NCBI GenBank assembly: GCA_033032175.1 | Contig: CM065312.1 | Location: 4,216,001 to 4,280,000 of the forward strand | Source: Saturnia japonica | Lineage: Eukaryota; Arthropoda; Insecta; Lepidoptera; Saturniidae | DNA: 64,000 nucleotides | Reading direction: 5' to 3' | In this document: piece by piece, positions 24,101 to 36,100 of the stretch | How positions within the stretch are numbered: the first letter of the stretch is position 1 | Layout of the letters: each line of letters opens with the position of its first letter | Translations under genes and position numbers: made by a program | Notes under the pieces: generated by a model | What the model was told of the DNA's origin: nothing | The model's database searches: none | Seen by the model: only the letters and a program-made list of their open reading frames with translations

Positions 24101-27100
24101 AAGACTTTATTTTGTCTGTATCCATACTGTGTGTAACTGGGCCGAAACATCAAGCAATTTAAAAAGTAGGAGTTGTTTTAAATGTACTCATATTTATAAA
24201 GTTATTATTTTTATTAAAACTGTTAAAATGCTGTTTTATTTATAGGCTAATATAACCTTCCTGCTTATATAAGAAAAATTACATCACTTATTATGTGTTA
24301 GAAAATCCACTTTGAAACAATAGGTTGTCGCACCGCCGCCCTGATGTAATAAAATAAAATATTTGTATGTATTTAAACACCAACTTTATTTGCATCCACT
24401 AAAGCAAACAAATACAATCACCGGCCAACTTTACTTGATTTTGTATGCCTTTATGTAAGCCAAGTACATTAACTAATTAACAGTTCTGTTGTAGTAATAG
24501 AAATAATTTAATAGGAATATATTCTTTACACACATAATTTATTTGACACTCTTGTGTCGTAAATTCTAAGGCTGAAATCTATAGAGCGTACTCAGACTTA
24601 TCTCAGCCTTAAGTTCCGAAAATGAAATTTATAGTCGCAAGCTTAGCATCTGCTCAGCTTTACCTGAGTAAAATTCAAAACATCGGATTTGACGACTTAC
24701 GGAAAACAGTTATTTTATATACTTCTTAAATTATGTGTTTTGCTTAATTCTCTTTGGCTAATTACTGTTTTTATTACGTACACGTTTTGTTATTCTTGTT
24801 GTTTGTCAGTTGTTTCTCGTTTTTGTTTTGAAACTTTAATCTTTTTATTTGATGTACGAATAATCTGCCATTTTTACTTTAAAACAAGTGGAATATCACA
24901 CAATACAATTTAAATTCTATTTTAAATAGATATTTCATTTTTTTATACATAATTTGTGATTAATTAATTTGTTTTAATTGAAGAAATTTAACAGTCCTGA
25001 TGCGGTATCGAAAAGTTATTTGTCAGTTACCAGACACTTCCTCTGCTAAAGATAAAGTTAAGCTTACCGTAACTCAACTATAAATTCGAAATCTAAGATT
25101 GCGGTGAGTAAATACTTAGCAAATTTTGAGCTAAGACTGAGTATATTCTATGGATTTCAGCCTTAAATACTGTAATGAAAACGTTGATAATTATTTTCGG
25201 ATTTTTTTTCATGTCCACTCTATGTTACTGCCTTCCTAGAAGTTACCAATTACAGTCTATGAAAATCTCATACATAGGTTTATAAATTTTACTTTAAGTT
25301 ATGTTTAAAATTTTATGAATTTTTAAAAATCTTTATTGCTATTTTTTCAGACTAAAGCCGAAGCTATCAAACTTGAGGAAGCAAAGATCAAAGAAGAAAA
25401 ACAAGAATTACAAGAAGCTGAAAGAGAAAAACAACTACTTGAAGCTAAGAAGCGGGAGAAAGAAGAACTTAAAGACAAAGCACCTATTATTGACGCTGAT
25501 GCAACACCTATAATGGTTGACCCTGCTCCAATAATAGCAGTGGATGCTCCAAAGCCAAAGACCGAGGAAGGTCTGTCTGGTAAAGACATTGAGGTAATTG
25601 AGGATGCTTTAGAGAAATTAGGTAAGTTGGCACATACCCATTTTTTTATGTGTGGGCAGGTAATTAGACGGAAGTTCAAGTTCAAGAATCTATTATGACT
25701 AATAATGACGTTTGTTATGTTTTCTCGGAACTAGTAAAAATGTATAGAATATGTTTATTTGTCAGTCTTTGGAATGAAACAACACATGCAATCCTCTTGC
25801 AATCTGGTTTTGAAATGAAAATTTCTATAGGCCACACATTGTGCGATTTTTGTATGGGGTAAATCTTAAGGGTTCATGTCATTGACACTGACATATAACA
25901 GTATATTATATCTGTTACTGCTATGAGCGAGGTCCTGGGTTCGAATCCCAGGTTGAGCAAAGTGTTATTAGATTGTTCCTATGAAATTCTCAGTAGCAGC
26001 TCGGAGTTTGGTTTCGTGCCCGATTAATGGCAATAGGCTCACCCCCTATTACATGGGACCTAAAAACATACTCGGTGAACTGTGGGTGTACAAATGTACA
26101 ACTCTGCCTAACCATTCTGGGAATACAGGCGTGATGGTATGTTATGTTATTATATCTGTAGCTATAAGTATGACGTGTTGAATTGATTGTTAATTTATAC
26201 ATTACCCTTTTACTTGGAAGTTCCAAAGCTAATTCTCTTGGAGACAAGCATTGTATAATTAAAATTAAAACTATCTCTTGAGCTGTATGATATTAGCATA
26301 GATTTGCCTTCGAAAAAAATAATTTACTTGCTTCCCTTAAAAACAATACCATACTGTAGACTTTTTTTTGGGCAGGATATATGATTTAATTGATTTAAAA
26401 AAATTTATCTCCTATATTGTAATTGTTATAAGATCAATAATATACAGAACCAGTTAATCTGCGAGGTCATAAATGCTTCATAACTTATTAATACCATTAA
26501 GTTTTATTATAATTTCATTATGTTTTGATTGATAGTACAGTATGTAATATTTTTTATTTTCCACTAGCGATCAATAGGCCGTAATTTGTATAGAATGTTG
26601 GTAATATCTACCTAAGGAAAATGTACACATAACAAGTCTACTTATATGGGTAAAAATGTGAATCAGGTTTCTGATAAAGCTTAAGAGTTTGCCTTGAAAT
26701 TCCTTCCACATAATGATTATATTGTAATAACTCTCGGTTAAGATGTCTTAGCAGTTTTTGTAAATTTTTTACGAATTTTTTTTATTATTTTTTATTAAAC
26801 TAACTGTGCTCCACGGTTTCACCCGTATTAATTTTATCCGACAAACACCGCGCCGCCAACGCGCACCCGTGTGGTCTATCATAATTCTTCTTTCCGCAAG
26901 TACAAATTATTTAAACTTTTCATAATTTCCTAAACTATGTGTCCAAATACCATACTCTAAAGAGCAAAATTTAACTTCATAAAATTGTGTGTATGATGAA
27001 GTAACTTTTGTTCGTAAGGATTAATATGCCATGTCTAAAAATAATGCTTATAAATCACTGTTTAATTTTCAACAAATCTTTGTCACAAAATACCTTATTG

Positions 27101-30100
27101 TAGCTTATGTATAAGAGATAGGCATATGCTATTGCGGACATTTTTAGATATACTAAGGGCCAATATTATTGTAGTGCATTATATTTCTGTATCATTAACG
27201 ATTACGCCAGCGCAAGCAGTTAAAGCAGTTCAGGAGGGCCTCGACTTCAGACTTAGGTAACAAAAATCAATATTTAAGGTTATCTGAGAGTTGTAGCCTA
27301 ATCTTAAATCATCATCATCATCATCATTTCAGCCGCAGGACGTCCACTGCTGAACATAGGCCTCCCCCATAGATCTCCAGAGCGACCGATCTTGTGCGGC
27401 CTGCACCCAACGGCTCCCAGCGACCTTTATTATGTCGTCTTTCCATCTAGTGGGGGGCCGTCCTACGCTGCGCTTTCCGGTGCGTGGTCTCCACTCGAGA
27501 ACCTTTCTGCCCCAACGGCCGTCAGTTCTCCGAACTGATTCGATCTCGTAGAGAAACACCAAGCATAGCCCTCTCCATAGCTCGCTGAGCGACCTTGAGC
27601 TTTCTTATGAGGCCCACAGTAAGCGACCACGTCTCTGTGCCGTATGTCATCACTGGCAACACACACTGGTCAAAGACTTTCGTCTTGAGGCACTGAGGTA
27701 TTTTGGACGAGAAGACGTCGCGCAGTTTCCCGAACGCTGCCCAGCCGAGTTGGATTCGTCGACTGACCTCTTTTTCAAAGTTGGACCTACCTAACTGGAC
27801 TGTTTGTCCCAGGTAGAAATATTCTTCAACAACTTCTAGACAAGAGTTCCCTACTGATACTGGGGTGGGCACCACATGGATATTCGACATGATTTTCGTC
27901 TTGTCCATGTTCATTTTAAGGCCCACCTGTTGAGAAACTTTGTCGAGGCCATCGAGCATTGTGCCAAGATCTTCCAGCGATTCTGCCATGACTACGATGT
28001 CGTCAGCAAATCGAAGGTGAGTGATGTACTCGCCATTAACATTGATGCCGAGTCCTTGCCATTCCAAGAGCTTGAAGGCGTCCTCTAGAGCGGCGGTAAA
28101 CAGTTTCGGAGATATTACGTCTCCCTGTCTAACGCCTCTTCTCAAAGGAATTGCCTTCGTGCACTGCTCCTGTACTCGGACCGACATGGTGGCGTTGTTG
28201 TACAAGCACTTCAACACTTCGATATATCGATAGTCAATACGGCACCGCTGGAGAGACTGCAACACTGCCCAGGTTTCGACCGAATCAAAGGCTTTTTCGT
28301 AGTCCACGAACGCTAAGCATAAAGGCAGATTATACTCTTCAGTCTTCTGTATAATCTGCCGCAGCATATAGATGTGGTCTACGGTGCTAAAGCCTTTTCG
28401 GAAACCGGCTTGTTTGGGAGGCTGGAAGTCATCAAACTTGTGCTCGAGACGATTCGTGATGACCCTCGAAAACAGCTTATAAACATGGCTCAGCAACGAG
28501 ATGGGCCGATAGTTCTTCAATAAGGTTTTATCACCTTTCTTGAAGAACAGGACCACCACGCTGCCGCCCCACGTTTCCGGCGTTTTACCCTCGAGTATAA
28601 CGGAATTAAAGAGCTTCTGCAGGACCTTAAGTACCGGTGTTCCACCCGCTTTAAGAAGCTCTGATGTAATTCCGTCATCACCCGGCGCCTTGTTGTTCTT
28701 AAGCTGCTTAAGGGCCATCCTGATCTCGTACAGGGTGATGTCGGGGATATCTTCGGTATAGTGTAGGGTCAGCCCGGCTCTCGGATCTGTAGCCGGGCTG
28801 GTAACAGGCTTAGTTGACAAGGTATATAACTGCCCATAGAACCTTTCGATCTCCCTTAATACCTCTGGCTTGGTGGACGCTACGCTGCCATCATCCATTT
28901 TCAGCTTCGTCAACTGGCTCTGCCCAATAGATGCATTCCTTGCGAACACTTTGGAGCCTTTATTCCGCTCTATCGTCTCTTTAATACTTTTGGTATTGTA
29001 AGACCGGACATCGTGTCGCAAGGATTTATGAATATATCTATTGAGCTGCCTATAGGACTTAGCGTCATCGGAAGACTGCAGCACCATACCACGCCGATCC
29101 GCCATGAGTTTTCGGGTTTGATCTGATATCTTTTGAGTCCTATTGCTACGGTGAGTTTTAAAGAACTTGGACCCAACCGCATGGACAGTTTCTACCAGCC
29201 TATTACTAATATCATCTACGGAGACGCAACTATCTAGGCAATCGAATTGGTTTTTCAATTCGACTTGAAAGCTCTCGGGGTTTTGGAGTTGAGCATTAGA
29301 GGGTCGGAGCGTAGACTTCATCAGGCGAGACCTTTCTATTTTTAGATTGATATTCAATGTGCCTCTAACCATTCGGTGATCACTGCCGGTTTTCACTCTG
29401 TGAATCACAGTGACATCATTGAATATTTGTCTCTTCTTGGTCATGATGAAGTCTATCTCATTTTTCGTGGAACCATCGGGGCTCATCCAGGTCCATTTCC
29501 TATGAGGTGGCTTCTGGAAGAAAGAGTTCATCATAAAGAGTCCCTCTTTCTCCATAAAATCGGCCAACCTCTGGCCCCTAGGGTTCCGTTGCCCATAACC
29601 AAATTGCCCCACTCCAAACTCTTCACCATCTCTTTTGCTCAGCTTTGCGTTAAAGTCTCCCATTACAACAGTGAAGTGGGTTTTCGAGGTATGTATGGCC
29701 CTACTAATGTCCTCATACAAAACCTCCACTTCATCATCAGGGTGTACCGAGGTCGGTGCGTAAACCTGTATGACCTTCAACGAATATCTTTTGGATATTC
29801 TGAGTATCAGGTACGCTACCCTGCTCGACACACTGTCGATGGTCACGATGTTGTTAATAAGAGACTTCCGGACGATAAACCCGACACCACCTAGGGACTG
29901 TTGGTCGCCCTCCCTGTAATAGAACAAGTTACCTGATTTCATGATTATCGTGTCCTCACCCTCTCTTCGGACTTCTGATAATCCTATAAGATCCCAGTGT
30001 AACTTGTCTATTTCCTCTTCCAGCTCGACAATCTTCCCGTCAGTCCTCAAAGTGCGATTATTATATGTTGCCAGGGCCAGTTGTCGTAGGGGTCGGTAGC

Positions 30101-33100
30101 TGGAACTTGTGGCTCGATAGATGATAGTGCAGTGTGCTGTGCCAAGGTCGCTGAGAAGGCTGTGGGTGATGACTAGGAATGCGCGTCCGCTACATGCTGG
30201 TGGTCAGGATACCCGAAGTAGCCGTGGGTGCTGGCTGGCTGTATGACTCGCTGCTCGAAAGCTTGTGGAAGTGATGATGACGTCACGATGTAGCTGTGCG
30301 AAGAAGGTTGCGCTGACTTTCATGCTCGGGGTCACCGGAACATCCCACTGGCCCCGTTGGGCAGCTGCCCGCCAGGCATAACACCCGTCTGGTCGGAGGA
30401 TCCTCCCTTTTCGATGGTTCTTCTACACTGGTGACCCCGAGCATGAAAGTCAGCGCAACCTTCTTCGCACAGCTACATCGTGACATCATCATAACTTCCA
30501 CAAGCTTTCGAGCAGCGAGTCATACAGCCAGCCAGCATCCACGGCTACTTCGGGTATCCTGACCACCAGCATGCAGCGGACGCGCATTCCTGGTCATCAC
30601 CCACAGCCTTCTCAGCGACCTTGGCACAGCACACTGCACTTCTCTCCTGGTCGACGCAGCAGCCAGTCACTACGCAGCACTGCACCACTCCGACTCACTG
30701 GATCATTCTTGCAACATCACCCCGACTCACTGGGGCATCACCGCAGACAGTTCCGACTCACTGGAACATTCCACTAGCCCGGCAAGCATCACAAGATGTA
30801 TGGACGACTCAACCTGCTATCGACCTCCGGTCTCGGAGGGGAGTGATGTGGCGACATCTACATAGCGACATATAGCGACATCTATCGAGCCACATAAGAC
30901 GCATCCTACTATCCTACAAACTCTTCCGGGGATTCTTAGCACCCCCTGCCCCGCCGTTACCATAGCCGTTACCGAAACTAGGAATAGCGGGGCCGCCGGG
31001 GACTGGGGGCCTGGACGTTCTTGTCGTTTTCATTGGGGGGATTTGCCCATACTCGCCACGCTGGGCATGCGGGTTGGCGAGCGCAGATATGGCTTTTTGT
31101 TGTTTAAGTGGGGGATGCTGCTGCCCATCCCCTAGCTTTTTTTCCCTTAGTCGCCTCTTACGACATCCACGGGTAGAGATGGAGGGGTCAATTCTAAGCC
31201 GGAACCACCACGGCTATAATAAATAGCCTATACTATTTCTCGAGAGTTTGGCTATCATATACAAAAATAACTTTTCGAATACAACTAGTAGTTCCAGATA
31301 TAAGCGTGTTTAAACAAAAAAAATAAAACTTTTTCCTCTTTATTATATTAGTATAGATTATTAATCCTTTCCTATAGCCAGCTCGTATTGACTATTCCGG
31401 CAACTAGGAAATAAAAATCTAATTTATTTATTCTGCATTTATTTTTCAAATAATTATGGCTAAATGACAAATTGTACGGACAGCGCGTCGATCGACGTGA
31501 GTTTGAATCACTACAATGAGCCTAAGCTTTCAGTCAAGTTCAAACATTGTGATGAAATCATGGCATGTTGTTAATGTACTTACTAAAGATGTGACGATAT
31601 ATAATTACGCCTATGTGATACTGATACCCATTATTGTAGTGAATAATCGTATGTAAGTTCCTACACATTTTTACCAGGCTGGCGGAAAGTAAAGTTTTTT
31701 GAGTGACCGTATGATGTGCTGTCTCTATTGTGCACAAAACTGGTGATAATCTTTTATAATGATAAGTAGATATTGGATATTTAATTGCAAAATTAATCGC
31801 CGCTGACACCACGTGCGGCTTTCTCGTCAGCGACGAAAGGGTAATATTGTTAGATATCGGTTGATAAATAATTGGCGGAATCGATATATTGTATCGGTAT
31901 TGTTACATCCTTAGTATTTTTTAATACCCACCTGGCTAGCTACCACCCTCAAGTTGAAAATTTGACGCCAAGCACCACTTGAGAGCTAGTTTTCCCGCTA
32001 GGCTTAGCGTGACACACGAGAAATTATGACCAGAATGCTAAACTTATAAAGAATAAAAAAGAAGTTTATGATCTTTAAAGGTTTTGAACGGAGTATTCGT
32101 TTTGATATTATGATTTCTAATTTATAGCTGAACAAAAGAAATCCTTGCTCATTGAGAAAGAGAGCATCCAGGAATTGAAAGGTGAACTGTTGGACTACAG
32201 CGAGGACGTAAAAGAGATGGATGAGATGGTGAAGAGCAAGCAGGCTGACATAAAGCTCACTAAAGGAGCTCTCAGGTATAACATTTATATACTACATATA
32301 CATTTATATATACTAGCAACCCGCTCTGGTTTCGCACAGGTAGCAAATAATAGTATATGCCTATATTTTAGGTATATAATTCTGCAATACGTGAGGCACG
32401 CCAGTAAGGCAGCCAGTCGCCATGATTTTTACTGACATCTTCGACAATCATTGTCATATTTCAGCCAATTTACGCTAAACTTTAATATATTTTACACCTA
32501 AACCTTCCTCATGAATCACTGCGTCCATTGATGAAAACCGAATGAAAATCCGTTTTTTGAGTTTATCGCATTCAGACAGACAGATGAGGCGGGGAACTTT
32601 GTTGTACCCTTTCCAGTAGTTAATAGCAGCAACACCTATCGGGTCCTAACATAACTGTGAACTCAGAATTGATACGATCACTAACACACTACATTTTTTT
32701 AGATAAGACTGGCTGGTCTCCCAGACATTGTGGTGTTGTAGGGGTATAGTATATTTATTGTTCAATTTAAATTTTACATTAAATGCAAGTCGATAGTATT
32801 GTGGTTCGGGAGCGCTTGATATAGATCCGTCTCGCACCTAAGCTCGCGAGCTCTGGTGGTAGTGTTGGTAAAACATCGATTGATAATTGATTTGTCGATA
32901 GTCATTAAGACTATCGAACAATCGATTGTTGATATCCAAATACATACTGCGTATTATTTTTCTGGCAACAAGATAGATTTCCGCGAATGACCTTTTTTCC
33001 GCTGACGTCTTTGAGGACTGACTGACTACATACTGCACTAAAAGCAATCGATAGTCAATAGATTATTCAATTGTTTTTTTGAAAATCTATCATTTACTAT

Positions 33101-36100
33101 CCATTGTCCAAAAAAGTTATATGTATATGTTATAAGTAATTGCTCATTGGGATGGAAGGATTTTGTAGCAGACGGGGTCGCGACCACAGTGACTTGTCTT
33201 GGTTTGTCGCGTTTGGGGATCAACCAGTCTTTTATCCAACTGCTGAGAGGCTTGCAGACCGGTATGACAGCTTTGTTTCTGGATTGTACTGTGCTTACCC
33301 ATCAGGCACAATGCCGTCACTTTGCCGTAGTACAATAAAAAAAGAAAAAGAATATGATGGTCTCTGCAACCTATAGCTATGTACAACCAAACTTAAAACG
33401 ACCATATCACTGAGGCCAGTCATAATCATAAATGCTTCTACTGAGGACTGGGCTGGAATGCTTCGTACGCCAATGTGTGTTGCCACTTGAAAACCACATT
33501 GTTCAAGCTGGAAAACAGCAGCGTAAGCACTATTGCTTTGCGGCAGCAATAAGTATGGCGTTGGTGCTAGGGATGATCGATATCAATCTAAGTTGTTAAA
33601 ACATCGATTTTGAAATTCAAATTATGCCTCCTAAAACATCGATACGTTGATGTTAGTAAGAAAATCATCAGACGCCAATTTTTCACATTTGTGTATTGTA
33701 TGGAGTTCAAGAATCCGTACATGAAAAAAAATACACACAAAGACACAACTTTTCCTAAAACAAAGGCACTAACACTAGAAATGTCACCAAAAATAACATA
33801 AAAAGTTCGACAATACTAGAAGTAGCACCAACGAAAAAGTCGCTTACTTGGGTTGCTCCAAAATATCAATAATTTCTAATTAGGCTCATCCTTAGGTACT
33901 CCCGCAATTTTTTTTATATTTTATTCTATACAAGTTAAGTGTTTGAGGAAAATCCCACCGGATTTTAAGCGATGATGTAGCCACGTGAAATTTGGGGAAA
34001 CCTAAAGGTAATGCTTGGCAACAGACTTTCAACTTGAGGGTTCCATAGGTTCTAACTTTCTTGAAAATCCAAAACCAAAACCAAAAATATTTTATTCAAC
34101 TCTTATGATCGTTAAAACACTACTACTATCGGTTCGAAAAATATACCAGTCATCGCGAAGAGTCCCCAAGAAATTCTAATCTTTTTTTACCAGACTGCGA
34201 AAAAGGAGGGTTGTTTTTCGTGTGTGTGTGTATATGTATGTCTATTCCTTAGACACACTCTGTGGTCTAAACGGTTTGATTGTTGTTAGATTCTTAATTG
34301 TGGGAGTTACATAGGTTGTATCATATTTAAGTACGACGCATATGGTTTATGAACTTTGTCCTCCCAATATGTCCTTGATAATTTAATGTATATTCGCAAA
34401 AACTTAGTCAATCTGGGTTTTGTCAAAGATCTGCACAGTGTTAATACTAGAAATAGAGATAAATTAGTCGTAACGTGTTTTAGACTTAGTAAGACTAATA
34501 AAAGGTTTTTAGGTAATAGTGTTAGGTTATATAATAAGATTCCGAAGCACATTACTGATTTGCCGGACAATAAATTCAAGGACCATGTCAAGCGGGTTTT
34601 ACTGTAAAAAGGTTATTAAAGGGTGGATCATTATGTACCTGTTATATTAACATTTGTACTGTAGAAAAAAAAAGATCGAGTTTCTTACCAGTTCTTCTTG
34701 ATGTTTGCATGACATGGGTAGTGTTTTGACGTTCATAAGTGCCTTGTTATGGCCTAAATTGAATACAGATTATTTTAATTTTGATTTTGACGTGTGGGAA
34801 TGAAATAAAAAGCAAAAATTAGATAGATATATTTTTATTCAAGTGTTTTTATTGCAGTCGGGTTTTTTTGTATCCTTTCTAATAGATTAGCTTGTTCGAT
34901 TGATCATTATTATTCTTCACATTCTATTATTCTTTTTACACCATCATTTCAGGTTATACCGGGCTGTCAATAATATGATAAGTAAGCTTGACACTGCTCT
35001 TGTCGAGCTGGAGAGCAAAGAGAAAGCTCTATTGACAACTCTGGAACAGACTAAAACCGAGCCGCAGAAGGCTAAAGAACAGCTCATCCAAATTGATGAA
35101 CTCATGAATTCCATTAAGAGCCTGCAGAAAGTGCCCGATGAGGCGAAACTGAAACTCATACAGGACGTGCTGGGAAGGTTGGATGATGACTTTGATGGTC
35201 AGTTGAAGATCGATGACGTCTTGAAGGTATGAAATAAAATCCTTACTAGCTGTGCCCGCGGCTGCGCTCGCGTGGACTACAGAATGCCCTCGATCGTGTG
35301 ACACGTGAGAATGGTGCTAACCCACTCTCGGTTATTTTAAAGACAAATATGCGTATTGTAGGTGAAGATATTATGCTTTTTTGTAGGTCTTTTAATATCT
35401 ACAATAATGTAGTACATCAATTTAATATATCTCTTATAGTTTATAGTTCTCATAGCATAAGCTATTTGAGCGCCCGAATTGCTTCACCATTATCATTTTA
35501 TATTTTATTTGCGCGGAAGCCTAATTCATTTTCAAAAGTAAAAGGGGCCTAAGTTACTACTTATAGCATTAGCTATATGCCAGTGAAAGTCACGTCAAAA
35601 TCGTACTAAATCTTTCGAAGATTACCCGGAACAAACAGACAGACATAGAAAAGTTTATTTTATGTGAAATGATAAAGATGCACGTTCAGGGTCAAGTTTC
35701 CTAAAAAGTCTAATTTCTATAAAATTGTTTTCTTGTAGCACCACTATATCTCCCTTAATTCTTCGCTAATATTAATGATTCAAACATAATTTTAAAGCTT
35801 ATGTTCCTCATGATTGACGAAATTAGACAAATACTTATAAATTAATCTTTTCGTTGATAAAAATTGATCATGAACAGTGGACATTCCTATTGAAAATTCA
35901 TTCTACTAATATGTAGAAGGCGCCAACTATTAACAATTTGTTAACCTACTTTACTATTGTTAGATCGATTATAATCTATTATAATGTGCGAAATATTCGC
36001 ATAGATCAGCTCATTTTTTCTTATTAAAAATCTACCATTTGGATGCCCCGCTCTTGTGGAGGTTCTCCTATAAGATCAGCTCTGGGTATGTTTCCTATAG

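Larger units (their letters stand above)
27308..31213 (-). mobile_element. RTE-clade non-LTR retrotransposon, nearly full length
   Basis: The element reads on the minus strand. Its 5' end near 31,213 is CCGTGGTGGTTCCGGC. It has a 5' region, one long endonuclease-reverse transcriptase frame, and a 3' end made of ATG repeats (CATCATCATCATCATCAT on the plus strand from 27,309), which is typical of RTE elements. A TAAAT duplication flanks it. It interrupts a family B repeat inside LETM1 intron 3, antisense to the gene. The 5' part contains a foreign 787-bp foldback segment, and the C-terminal coding end has a deletion and frame change. This copy is therefore unlikely to be autonomous. Confidence 0.85.

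Noticed and set aside
29376..29894. Plus-strand 172-codon frame
   Set aside because: It lies wholly antisense to the RTE endonuclease domain and has no domain of its own.
30571..30875. Plus-strand frames as the end of an LTR-retrotransposon polyprotein with a 3' LTR starting TGTGGCGACAT
   Set aside because: Suggestive, but no integrase or RT motif and no paired LTR is present. The 16-bp inverted ends explain the borders better.
33140..33376. Overlapping short frames on both strands in LETM1 intron 4 as an extra gene
   Set aside because: No recognisable protein features, no start or splice context, and surrounded by repeats.
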